A stretch of 20,389 nt of DNA, from positions 1 to 20,389 of the forward strand of contig JAYVSS010000007.1 of assembly GCA_043775075.1 (NCBI GenBank), given 5' to 3'. A program made the translations under genes and the position numbers. Each line of letters starts with the position of its first letter. The first letter of the stretch is position 1. The notes beneath the pieces were generated by a model. The model was not told the origin of the DNA and searched no databases. It saw only the letters and a program-made list of their open reading frames with translations. This document shows positions 1 to 7,349 of this stretch, in pieces. Origin of the DNA: JANLQX01 sp043775075. Lineage in GTDB: Bacteria > Actinomycetota > Acidimicrobiia > Acidimicrobiales > JANYDT01.

Positions 1-79
1 CATCGGCCGCGAACTCGGCCCCTACGCCCTCGATGCCTACACCGAGACCAAGCAGATTTACATCAACCTCAACGGCTAG
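1..79 (+). CDS. Aldehyde dehydrogenase family protein, C-terminal end (partial)
   Basis: The open frame enters from the left edge (first full codon at 2) and ends at TAG 77-79. The last 25 residues contain GRELGPYALDAYTETKQIYI, which matches the conserved C-terminal segment of NAD(P)-dependent aldehyde dehydrogenases (GRE.G..AL..YTE.K). That family oxidises aldehydes to carboxylic acids in the cytosol. The catalytic Cys and the Rossmann region lie outside the window, so substrate cannot be judged. The gene is convergent with the oxidoreductase ending at 188, and a nested dyad element lies between the two stops. Confidence 0.8.
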   Translation, partial: IGRELGPYALDAYTETKQIYINLNG

Positions 80-96
80 CTGAAGCTGCCCGTGCT

Positions 97-176
97 CCAG
101 CGTGAAGGTTATTCGTCACTGTGTTGCTTAAGCGTCGACGATCAACACTCACACTGACGAAACTCCTTCACGCTGG
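97..176. repeat. 80-bp nested dyad element, copy 1
   Basis: Three nested inverted repeats share one centre (136.5). The outer 12-bp arms are perfect (97-108 CCAGCGTGAAGG with 165-176). The middle 10-bp arms have one mismatch (114-123 with 150-159 CACACTGACG). The core is the 8-bp palindrome CGTCGACG (133-140). A second, diverged copy with the same spacing lies at 16512-16585. This one sits between two convergent stop codons (79 and 188). It could fold as a long hairpin in RNA, but there is no T-tract, so a simple intrinsic terminator is not clear. It could be a MITE-like or REP-like repeat, or a binding site. Confidence 0.8.
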
Positions 177-187
177 CGGAAGCGAGC

Positions 188-1123
188 TCAATATTCCTTT
201 TGCGCGCGGTACCAGGCGACGGTAGCGGCGAAGGTTTCGTCGAGCGGGGTGGGCTTGGCGTCGAAGGTGGCCGTGAAGTCCGACGAATCAAGATCGAACG
301 GCTTGGCGAACTGGTACTCGACCTCGACCATTTCCTTCATCAGCGGTGAAAACACGCCGACCAACTTGAGCACGCGGCTCGGCATGGTGCGGGCTTTCAC
401 TGTCACCACGCCGGCGGCCCGACACAGCGCGTCGAGGTTTTGACCGGTCGTTTGCGCCGGAGCCGTCGGTACGTGCCAGGCCCGGCCCAGGGCGCGATCG
501 TCGGTGCCAAGAATGGCCATGGCCACGCCGACGTCGCCGATCGCAGTAACGGCGTGCGGCACATCGAGGCGGCCGAGCATGGCGACGGCCTGGCCTTTCA
601 GAATGTGGGGAACGACCCGCTCGCCGAGGTGGGCATTGCGGACAAGCGGGCCCACGAAGTCGCTGGCTCGCGCTTCGGTGATCCGAACTCGACCGGCGGC
701 GTGAGCGGCAAGGGCTTCGTTCCACATCGTCGCTCGGACCTGCCCCTTTGGGCCGGGGGCGCGAAGCGTGTCGGTCTCTTTGAACGGCTTTGTTGAAGGT
801 CCGTACCCGTACAAGTTGCTCATGGTGGCGAGCACGGCTCCATGCCGCTCAGCGGCGGCAAGAAGGTTGCGGGCAATTGGCGGCCACTCCTGAGTCCAGC
901 GGTGATAAGGCGGGTTCACACAGTTGTAGATCGTGGCGGCTCCTCGGGTCACGTCGATGAGCGTCGCACGATCTGATGCGTCGGCCTTTACCCGTTCCAC
1001 TCCAGTGGGCATCTCGCCGCTGCCGGTGCGGGTGACTGAGCGGACAGTGTGGCCTTTCTTGATGAGTTCGATGGCGGTGGCGTGGGCCACCGGTCCGGAG
1101 CCGATGATGACGTGTGTGGCCAT
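188..1123 (-). CDS. NAD(P)-binding epimerase/dehydratase-family oxidoreductase
   Basis: A 311-residue atypical short-chain dehydrogenase/epimerase with a Rossmann fold. The N-terminus has a beta strand and the nucleotide-binding loop GSGPVAHA (residues 8-15), followed by a region resembling the NAD-dependent epimerase/dehydratase family (SNLYGYGPSTKPFKE). The exact reaction is not predictable. I chose the ATG at 1121-1123 because the Rossmann strand begins four residues later and a GGAGG Shine-Dalgarno lies just upstream. An upstream in-frame start at 1234 would run through the promoter and operators. The gene is divergent from a TetR regulator, and a TTGACA -35 with operator palindromes lies between them, so it is probably the regulator's target. 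Confidence 0.85.
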   Translation of the reverse strand: MATHVIIGSGPVAHATAIELIKKGHTVRSVTRTGSGEMPTGVERVKADASDRATLIDVTRGAATIYNCVNPPYHRWTQEWPPIARNLLAAAERHGAVLATMSNLYGYGPSTKPFKETDTLRAPGPKGQVRATMWNEALAAHAAGRVRITEARASDFVGPLVRNAHLGERVVPHILKGQAVAMLGRLDVPHAVTAIGDVGVAMAILGTDDRALGRAWHVPTAPAQTTGQNLDALCRAAGVVTVKARTMPSRVLKLVGVFSPLMKEMVEVEYQFAKPFDLDSSDFTATFDAKPTPLDETFAATVAWYRAQKEY

Positions 1124-1143
1124 GGAACCCTCCAAGGGATGTG

Positions 1144-1158
1144 GAGAGCAGTGCTCTC
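1144..1158. promoter_or_regulatory. Operator-like palindrome O1
   Basis: GAGAGCAGTGCTCTC is a perfect 15-bp dyad (7-bp arms, 1-bp centre). It shares the core AGAGC-N3-GCTCT with a second palindrome at 1194-1212. It lies in the 5' leader of the minus-strand oxidoreductase, downstream of its predicted promoter, where a bound repressor would block elongation. The TetR-family protein encoded at 1263 is the likely ligand (inference). Confidence 0.65.
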
Positions 1159-1168
1159 GATGTGGACC

Positions 1169-1197
1169 AGTGTTCTTGAAAGGAACACAAATGTCAA
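1169..1197 (-). promoter_or_regulatory. Predicted promoter of the oxidoreductase
   Basis: On the minus strand, a consensus -35 TTGACA (1192-1197) is followed after 17 bp by a weak -10, AACACT (1169-1174, 3 of 6 matches). The -35 box overlaps operator O2 (1194-1212). A further inverted repeat, GTGTTC-N7-GAACAC (1170-1188), spans the spacer and -10. This arrangement suggests repression by the adjacent TetR protein. Confidence 0.5.
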
Positions 1198-1212
1198 GAG
1201 CACCGCTCTTGA
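1194..1212. promoter_or_regulatory. Operator-like palindrome O2
   Basis: TCAAGAGCACCGCTCTTGA is a perfect dyad with 8-bp arms around a 3-bp centre. It has the same AGAGC-N3-GCTCT core as O1, with centres about 52 bp (roughly five helical turns) apart. It overlaps the -35 element of the minus-strand promoter and lies just upstream of the TetR gene, so one bound repressor could control both genes. Confidence 0.7.
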
Positions 1213-1262
1213 ATGTGCCTGTTGCTCTCGTCACGGCGTTCTCGGTCGTCTACGCTCAGTGC

Positions 1263-1955
1263 ATGGCCAACGCCCCATCTGTTCGTGCTCGAGTTCGGGC
1301 AGAATTGATTGACGAGATAAAGGCCGCAGCTCGGCGGCAGCTGGCCACCGAGGGTGCTTCGGCGCTCTCGCTGCGCGCCGTCGCTCGAGACGTTGGCATG
1401 GTGTCCTCGGCGGTATATCGGTACTTCCCGAGCCGCGATGAACTGCTCACCGCGCTGATCATCGACGCTTACAACACCATGGGCGAACAGGTGGAAGTGG
1501 CAGAGGCGACAGTCAGGCGGATAGATTTTCGCCGCCGATGGATGACGGCGGCGCATGCCATACGTCGCTGGGCCGTAGAGAACGAGCACGAATACGGTCT
1601 CGTCTTTGGCACGCCGATCCCCCGGTACTCGGCACCGGTAGACACGATTGGCCCGGCCACTCGTGCGACCCGCGTGCTCATTCAAATAGTGCGCGAAGCG
1701 CTCGTCGCGGGTGCGTGGAACGGCTCGAAGGAGCCGGTTCCGCGGGCCGTAAAGGCCGATATCGCGACGGCGCGAGAGTTCTTCGGTGCCCGGGTCGATG
1801 ACGACCTCGTGGTTCGATCGTTGATGGCCTGGACCCATATCTACGGAGCGATCAGCTTTGAACTCTTCGGCCATCGAGTCGGATCGGTCAGCAACCACGA
1901 GGCCTTCTTCGACCTGGAGATGCGTCGAATCGCCACCTTTGTCGGGCTCACCTGA
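1263..1955 (+). CDS. TetR/AcrR family transcriptional regulator with WHG-type C-terminal domain
   Basis: A 230-residue predicted repressor. The N-terminal TetR helix-turn-helix runs about residues 15-62 (AAARRQLATEGASALSLRAV, then VSSAVYRYFPSRDELLTALI). The C-terminal half (AAHAIRRWAVENEHEYGLVF, then GTPIP) resembles the WHG-type ligand-binding domain. The family dimerises, binds palindromic operators and is released by small ligands; the ligand here is unknown. I chose ATG 1263 because it gives the usual short tail before the HTH. An in-frame ATG at 1191 has a better Shine-Dalgarno (AAGGA) but adds a hydrophobic 24-residue extension and would put operator O2 inside the gene. It is divergent from the oxidoreductase and probably controls it and itself. 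Confidence 0.9.
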   Translation: MANAPSVRARVRAELIDEIKAAARRQLATEGASALSLRAVARDVGMVSSAVYRYFPSRDELLTALIIDAYNTMGEQVEVAEATVRRIDFRRRWMTAAHAIRRWAVENEHEYGLVFGTPIPRYSAPVDTIGPATRATRVLIQIVREALVAGAWNGSKEPVPRAVKADIATAREFFGARVDDDLVVRSLMAWTHIYGAISFELFGHRVGSVSNHEAFFDLEMRRIATFVGLT

Positions 1956-2121
1956 CTGCCCTCAAAAGGCGAGCCGACGAGTAGACGCAGCAAAATGAAT
2001 CGGCCAGCTGCTGGTTGCCAAGACGCTCGACGCAAGAAACGTTGGCCTATCGGCGTGGGCTCTAAGCCGCGGAAGAGACCGTTTGCTGGCGCTTGGGGGG
2101 GAAGGGCGCGAGACTTCTTCC

Positions 2122-2682
2122 ATGCCTAACGCCACTTTTACCGCCATGGACGTCTCCACTCGCGAGGAATGGCTGGAAATAGGAGCGCAAACGTCGGCCA
2201 ATCAGGGTCGCGTGGCCGATACCGTTCTCTCGTTGCTTCGTTCAATGAGCACAATTTCTGACGGTTTTGTCACTGACCAACTCACCCATTGCTTGCAGAC
2301 GGCGACGATGGCTGAGCGAGCGGGTGCCGACGATGAGGTAATCGTGGCGTCGTTGTGCCACGACATCGGCAAGGCGATCAGCGTGCCGAACCATCCCGCC
2401 ATTGCGGCGGCGATCCTCGAGCCGTACGTGCGTCCGGAAGTGCACTTCATGATCCAGGCCCACCAAGATTTTCAGGGCAAGCATTACTATGCGCACTTTG
2501 GAATGGACCCGAACGCGCGGGACAAGTACCGCAACAACCCAGCGTTCGATCTCGCCGCCAAATTTGCCGATGAGTGGGACCAGAAAGCGTTCGATCCGGG
2601 CTACGACACTCTTCCGCTCGAGCACTTCGAGGACCGGCTTCGAGCGGTGTTCGCCAAGCCAAAGTTTCTCGCCAAGAGCTGA
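2122..2682 (+). CDS. HD-domain protein, possibly a PhnZ/MIOX-like diiron oxygenase
   Basis: A 186-residue HD-superfamily protein. Candidate metal ligands in order are H56 (THC), H80-D81 (CHDIGK), H91 (NHPA), H114 (QAHQDF) and D150 or D153 (FADEWDQ). Ordinary HD phosphohydrolases share the HD pair. The extra histidines, Lys84 four residues after His80, and the HPAIAAAIL...H...ADEWD spacing also resemble the diiron oxygenases PhnZ and myo-inositol oxygenase, where a Lys or His at that site contacts substrate. I cannot decide between phosphohydrolase and oxygenase. No clear Shine-Dalgarno precedes ATG 2122, and ATG 2146 is an alternative start. It lies 78 bp upstream of an amidohydrolase on the same strand, so a shared catabolic role is possible. 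Confidence 0.8.
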   Translation: MPNATFTAMDVSTREEWLEIGAQTSANQGRVADTVLSLLRSMSTISDGFVTDQLTHCLQTATMAERAGADDEVIVASLCHDIGKAISVPNHPAIAAAILEPYVRPEVHFMIQAHQDFQGKHYYAHFGMDPNARDKYRNNPAFDLAAKFADEWDQKAFDPGYDTLPLEHFEDRLRAVFAKPKFLAKS

Positions 2683-2760
2683 GTCCGGGCGAGTGGGCGC
2701 GTTGGTTGCGCCTCGGGGAAAGTGTTCGCGCCGACTCTCGTTGGTGGGTACGCTGCGGCA

Positions 2761-4122
2761 ATGATTCTCATTGAACGGGGAGCGGTTGTCACCGTCAACG
2801 ATGCCATGACCATTCACGATCCGGGCTGGTTGTTGAGTGATGGCGACACGATCGTCGATAGCGGAGCGGGAGACGCGCCGGCGTCGGCCCGACGCGATGC
2901 CACCGAGGTCATCGATGCCGACGGATGCGCAGTGATGCCGGGCATGGTGAACAGCCATACCCACTTGTTCCAGACCTTCTTCCGCGGGCTAGGTGACGAC
3001 AAACGGCTGCTCGACTGGCTGCGGGACTACATCTGGCCGGGAGCAGAGAATCTCACGGCGCGGGACGTCGAACTGGCCGCCAGCATTGGTATGGTCGAGA
3101 ACCTTCGGTCCGGAGCCACGAGTGTTCTCGACCACCAGTACGTTCACGCGGACCCCCTCATAGACGTTGCGGTGTGCGGCGCAGCGGAACGAATCGGTGT
3201 GCGCTATTACCTCGCCCGGGGATGGGCTGATCGAAACTATCCGGCGCGCTTAGAAGAGACCCCGGAACAAATTGCTATGCGCGCGGGCGAACTCGCAGCG
3301 ACGTGGCACGGCGCGGCGAACGGGCGTATTCGCATCGAGCATGCCCCGTTGATCCCATGGGGTTGTTCCGATGACACCATGCGGGCGACCATCGCCCAGT
3401 CGAGGAGTTGGGGCGGTGGACTCCACACCCATTGCGGCGAGACTCGCGAAGAGATGACGCTGTCGCTCGAAGAACGGGGGATGCGTCACGTGCCGTGGCT
3501 GGCGTCCGTTGGTGCGCTCGGCCCGACGACCCAGCTCGCGCATTCGGTGTGGCTCGACGACGAAGAACTCGCCCTCATCGCGTCGTCAGGCTCCACCGTC
3601 GCCCACTGCCCGGTGAGCAACATGTACCTGGCGTCTGGAGTAGCCCGCATACCCGAGATGTTGGCGATGGGCATTCCCGTGGGCCTGGCCTCCGATGGAC
3701 CGGGGTCGAACAATCGTCAGGATCTGTTCGAAGCGATGAAGATCGCGGTTTTGCTGCAAAAGGTGCACACGCTGAACCCAATGATTCTCCAGCCCGAGGA
3801 CGCATTGCGAATGGCGTGCCGTGGTGGAGCCACCACGTTCGGGATGGGAGACATGATCGGCATGCTCGAACCGGGCCGCAAAGCCGACGTTGTCATCGTT
3901 GACCTCGCGTCGGTCTTCGTCGCACCGGTGCACCGAGTAATAAGCGCGCTTGTGTTCAACGCGACGCCGCGCGATGTGCGGGATGTGATCGTCGATGGCG
4001 AGATCGTAATCCGTGATCGCGAAGTGCTCACGGTGAACGAGGCCCAGTTGCTTGAGGACGCAGGCGATGCCGCTAGGGCGCTGTTTCGTCGCGCCGGGAT
4101 CACGACTCGTGTGAGTCGGTAG
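2761..4122 (+). CDS. Metal-dependent amidohydrolase (TrzN / MTA-SAH deaminase / 8-oxoguanine deaminase group)
   Basis: A 453-residue cytosolic hydrolase of the cyclic amidine deaminase branch. It converts an amino-purine, pyrimidine or triazine-like ring to the keto form, or removes another leaving group. Predicted metal and catalytic residues are H66 and H68 (NSHTHLFQ), H224 (HTHCGE, with E227), H261 (LAHSVWL) and D312 (ASDGPGSNN). The segment RGLGDDKRLLDWLRDYIWP is typical of the S-adenosylhomocysteine deaminase/TrzN group. Length is normal and all key residues are present, so it should be active, but substrate is not predictable. ATG 2761 was chosen because the first beta strand (ILIERGAVVTVND) follows directly; the open frame extends to 2722 without support. 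Confidence 0.9.
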   Translation: MILIERGAVVTVNDAMTIHDPGWLLSDGDTIVDSGAGDAPASARRDATEVIDADGCAVMPGMVNSHTHLFQTFFRGLGDDKRLLDWLRDYIWPGAENLTARDVELAASIGMVENLRSGATSVLDHQYVHADPLIDVAVCGAAERIGVRYYLARGWADRNYPARLEETPEQIAMRAGELAATWHGAANGRIRIEHAPLIPWGCSDDTMRATIAQSRSWGGGLHTHCGETREEMTLSLEERGMRHVPWLASVGALGPTTQLAHSVWLDDEELALIASSGSTVAHCPVSNMYLASGVARIPEMLAMGIPVGLASDGPGSNNRQDLFEAMKIAVLLQKVHTLNPMILQPEDALRMACRGGATTFGMGDMIGMLEPGRKADVVIVDLASVFVAPVHRVISALVFNATPRDVRDVIVDGEIVIRDREVLTVNEAQLLEDAGDAARALFRRAGITTRVSR

Positions 4123-4431
4123 AGCCGCCGCACAGCCCCACCGGCGATGGAGGAATTTTGGCCTGCGGGGTGGGTTTATCGGGGCGAAGTCGATTGCCGG
4201 GGTTGGCTGAGATCGATGGCGAGAAACTCGGGCATCGATTGGCTCTGCGCAGCAGTCATGGCTTCACTCGGGCACGGGTTCGGGCTGTTGCCCGGCGGTG
4301 GCTGAGTGCAGTGCCCCCGCCGTGTCGTGGACGAGGCGACGAGTGACTTCAATGAGATTGCCCTGCCGCAATGACCGAAGCCCCGCCCGCAAGTGGTCGT
4401 CCTTGTAACGGCGGACCGTTGACCGCCGAAG
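4123..4431. other. 309-bp convergent intergenic region with a possible gene remnant
   Basis: No intact gene is visible. On the minus strand the frame of the CPWC protein stays open after its TAA for 55 more codons, down to TGA 4264-4266. It reads a coding-like peptide (STVRRYKDDHLRAGLRSLRQ, then GNLIEVTRRLVHDTAGAL) that has no start codon of its own. Eight bases past that stop a short ATG frame begins (4257 down to 4176, 27 residues). I do not recognise either peptide. They may be the remains of a gene, or chance open frames in GC-rich DNA. No clear terminator was seen. Confidence 0.35.
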
Positions 4432-5109
4432 TTACGACTTGCCGGCCTCGGCCTCGGCCGCGGCCTTCCGGGCAGCCATGGCCGTGCGCCAGTACGCCAG
4501 GTCGGGCTCGATCGTGCGGTCGCGCTTGAGCTCACTGAAGTTCTCGTAGCGCACCAGCCATGACACGTGCTTCCACAGTTCGACCGAATCATGATCCGAC
4601 GCCGGCTCGTTCGAGATGACCGGACCGAAGATGGCCGGACCAACGCCATCGTCGAGGCGAATCGTCGGTACCCCGAATGACCGAGTGTCGGTGCGGACAG
4701 CCTGATGCTCGGCCATCACGGTGTCCCACGTACCTGGGTCGGCGAGGGCCTTTGCACACCAACTGGCAGCGAGCCCGGCGTCTGCCAACGCCGCCTCGAC
4801 CGTTGCGACCTCACCCAGCGGTTGCTCGCCTTCGAAGTATCTCGTGCCGATCGCTTCGTAGAATCGACCGGCGGCGGCTTGTCCTTCGGCCTCCCTGACA
4901 GCGACGAGGGTGCGCAGTGAGGGAGCGGCCACGCTCTTCGTCACATCGAACTCTTCGACCGGTTTGGCGAAGTTCTGTACTTCGAGGCAGAACACGCCCC
5001 AACTGACATCGATCACGTTGAGGCGGGCGAGGGTGCGAACCCACTTGGACGTCTGCCAGCACCACGGGCACCGGGGATCAAGATGGAATCGAACCTGTTC
5101 TGCAATCAT
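4432..5109 (-). CDS. DsbA-family thioredoxin-fold protein, Rv2466c-like (mycothiol-dependent reductase type)
   Basis: A 225-residue cytosolic protein without a signal peptide. The N-terminus VRFHLDPRCPWCWQTSKWVR places a CPWC redox pair (C14, C17) at the end of the first thioredoxin-fold strand. A cis-Pro segment, FGVPTIRL, comes near residue 147. This architecture matches the actinobacterial DsbA-like family that includes M. tuberculosis Rv2466c, which uses mycothiol to reduce substrates. Its ATG overlaps the stop of the molybdoenzyme upstream in an ATGA, so the two are translationally coupled. It may therefore act as a thiol or electron-transfer partner or protect the enzyme's cysteines (inference). 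Confidence 0.85.
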   Translation of the reverse strand: MIAEQVRFHLDPRCPWCWQTSKWVRTLARLNVIDVSWGVFCLEVQNFAKPVEEFDVTKSVAAPSLRTLVAVREAEGQAAAGRFYEAIGTRYFEGEQPLGEVATVEAALADAGLAASWCAKALADPGTWDTVMAEHQAVRTDTRSFGVPTIRLDDGVGPAIFGPVISNEPASDHDSVELWKHVSWLVRYENFSELKRDRTIEPDLAYWRTAMAARKAAAEAEAGKS

Positions 5110-7277
5110 GCGGTCGCAACCTTACGTACGCTTACTGGTATGGCGCTCATAATCGGGAGGCCCGTTATGGGATCAAATCCGGAGGCGCAGTCGCTGAGGC
5201 GACCTGTGGTGTCGCCGAGCGAGTAAGGGTCGGCTTTGGGGCCAGCCTCACCGGGTAGGTCTCCCCACGAGTGCGCCATCGAGATCGTTCCCTGTTTCAC
5301 GTCTGGAGCGGACTTCACGACGGTGCGGATGGTTGACCGAGTTGACGTGATGTCAATCAAGTCGCCATCCACAGCACCCCAACCCGTGAGATCATCAGGA
5401 TGTACGTGCGCGTACGATGTTGTCTCTTTGGACCGAAGCTTTTCGATTTCTCGCCCCGACGAGTTGAAGACAGCCTTGAGGCGACGAGACGCCATACGGT
5501 GCGTGTGAACGTCTGGGTCGAAGCCGTCGAGCAAATCGAAGCTCGTGGCCGACGACCGAATGCTGCCGAGTTCCTCGGGCACGCCGTACGGGGCGACCTG
5601 GAAGCGACCAGTGGCATCGGCGTCCGCGGGCAAAACAGTCATCGTGAGATCGTCGTGCAGTACGGCACCTTCCGACGCCCTCATCTCGGCCCACGGCACC
5701 CGCACGTGGGGATAGCTCAGCTCGAGAATTTCGTCGGCGGTGGCGTGCATCTCGGGGGTGAGCGGCCCACCGGGCAGGTCCAGGGTGACATTCATCCGAC
5801 GGGCAATCTCCACGTAGAGCCCGGCCTCGTCGACCATCTCAGGGTCGGGTTCAAGAACGGCGGACGTGTACATCACATACGGCTCCTCGAACCACCGGTC
5901 CACGTTGGTCGGGACATCGGGTCGCTCCAGGGACAGTACCGACGGGATGACGTAGTCCGCCAGACGTGCGGTGGCTGATATCCGAATGTCTAACGCCACA
6001 TGGAGGTCCAGGCTCTCCAGCGCCTGCACCACCTTGGCCTGGTCGGGCCAGGCGAGCACGGGGTTGCCGCCGACGGTGAACAATGCCTTCACCTGTCCTT
6101 CGCCTTCGAGGAGTATTTCGTCGGCCAGTGCTGCGGTGGGTGCCTGACCGAGGATGGTGTGGAGGTTCCGTACGCGCGCTTTCGGTCCGTTGGAAAGCAT
6201 TTCTGGCCGGGGGGCATTGACCTGGGCCTTGGGCGCGCGTGGCTTTTCGCTCAACGAGAGAATGCCGCTCGGGCACTGCACGGTCTCGCCCTCACGCGGA
6301 TAGCGGCCGCCAACGACGTTGAAGCACGCCACGAGGTGTTCCATCAACGTGCCGTGAGGCGCCATGTTTGGGCCCGTGCCGCACATCGCCGCACCGCGCG
6401 GTCCGGCTCCGAACATCCGGGCCGCTGCTTGGATCAGTTCGGCCGGCACTCCCGTGCGGGCGGCAACGTGGCCCAGATCAAAGCCCCGTACAGCGGCATG
6501 CAACGAATCCACGCCATCAACGAATCGTTCACAGAAGTCGGCGTCGATCAGGTCCTCGTCGAGCATGACTTTGAGCATCCCGGCGAGCAGGGTTGGATCT
6601 TCCCCCGGAGTGACTTGGAGATGGATGTCGGCCATCGTGGCGGTCTCGGTCCGACGAGGATCAATGACGATGAGCTTCAGACCCCGCTTCTTCGCCGCCC
6701 GCAAGGCGGCAAGCGGATTGATGAACGTCGGCCCGCCCGGAATGCCAAACATGGAGACCGTCATGTTCGATCCGACGACGAGTGAAACGTCGGCGGTGGT
6801 CCACGGTTGCGCCCCCGCCGCCCACGAGCCAAGACGCAGCGGCGTCACCAGCTTGGCTGGTTGGTCGATGGTGATGGACGTGTAAAAAGACGGTGATTCA
6901 ACCGCTTGGTGAAATGCCCGGATCACCGGATGGGCGGCGGCGTTTTGAAACGTGGCGGTGCCGCAGTAGCTGGCGAAGGAACGAGGACCGTTCTTGGTGA
7001 TGAGCGCGCTGAGCTTTCCGGCGATTTCGTCGAGAGCCTTCGATGTCGGCAACTCGACGAAGGATCCGTCGGGTTGGCGTTTCAGCGCCGTTCGCAGTCG
7101 ATCCGGATTGTGGTGCTGATCACCGAGAGCGCGGCCCTTAATGCAGGTATAGGCGCCGAAGATCGGGTCGTTGGCATCGCCGCGCACGGCGACAACCTCG
7201 CCCGTGTCCGGTGACACGTCGACCTCGATCGGGCACGCTGCATGGCAGAACCGGCAAAACGTGCGCTTCGTGATCAT
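5106..7277 (-). CDS. Molybdopterin oxidoreductase, DMSO reductase family (formate dehydrogenase-like)
   Basis: A 723-residue catalytic subunit binding a [4Fe-4S] cluster and bis-molybdopterin guanine dinucleotide. The N-terminal cluster motif is C8-x2-C11-x3-C15 then C45 (YTCIKGRAL). The central region has typical MGD-binding segments (VVGSNMTVS, IDPRRTETA), and the C-terminal molydop-binding domain covers about residues 610-723. At the position that usually supplies the Mo ligand the sequence reads TSITIDQPAK (D138 candidate), with neither Cys nor Sec. There is no Tat signal, so it is probably cytoplasmic. ATG 7275-7277 has a GGAGG Shine-Dalgarno. It is followed by a coupled CPWC protein and is divergent from a YqeC-like gene across a symmetric box array. 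Substrate is unknown. Confidence 0.9.
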   Translation of the reverse strand: MITKRTFCRFCHAACPIEVDVSPDTGEVVAVRGDANDPIFGAYTCIKGRALGDQHHNPDRLRTALKRQPDGSFVELPTSKALDEIAGKLSALITKNGPRSFASYCGTATFQNAAAHPVIRAFHQAVESPSFYTSITIDQPAKLVTPLRLGSWAAGAQPWTTADVSLVVGSNMTVSMFGIPGGPTFINPLAALRAAKKRGLKLIVIDPRRTETATMADIHLQVTPGEDPTLLAGMLKVMLDEDLIDADFCERFVDGVDSLHAAVRGFDLGHVAARTGVPAELIQAAARMFGAGPRGAAMCGTGPNMAPHGTLMEHLVACFNVVGGRYPREGETVQCPSGILSLSEKPRAPKAQVNAPRPEMLSNGPKARVRNLHTILGQAPTAALADEILLEGEGQVKALFTVGGNPVLAWPDQAKVVQALESLDLHVALDIRISATARLADYVIPSVLSLERPDVPTNVDRWFEEPYVMYTSAVLEPDPEMVDEAGLYVEIARRMNVTLDLPGGPLTPEMHATADEILELSYPHVRVPWAEMRASEGAVLHDDLTMTVLPADADATGRFQVAPYGVPEELGSIRSSATSFDLLDGFDPDVHTHRMASRRLKAVFNSSGREIEKLRSKETTSYAHVHPDDLTGWGAVDGDLIDITSTRSTIRTVVKSAPDVKQGTISMAHSWGDLPGEAGPKADPYSLGDTTGRLSDCASGFDPITGLPIMSAIPVSVRKVATA

Positions 7278-7349
7278 GGTGATCCTCCGTACGAATCAGT
7301 GGCGATTTGGCCATTTCAGACAGTACGGCAGAAGGCGGCACTGCGACAA

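Noticed and set aside
97..176. Dyad copy 1 as an ordinary intrinsic terminator
   Set aside because: The arms are interrupted, the core is a separate palindrome, no T-tract follows on either strand, and a matching copy exists elsewhere with the same geometry.
1194..1898. 234-residue minus-strand open frame opposite the TetR gene
   Set aside because: It is antisense to a clear TetR/WHG protein, has no recognisable domain and covers the operator region.
3391..3400. A further TCGCCCAG inside the amidohydrolase gene
   Set aside because: It is a single copy within coding sequence, without 22-bp pairing, so probably chance.
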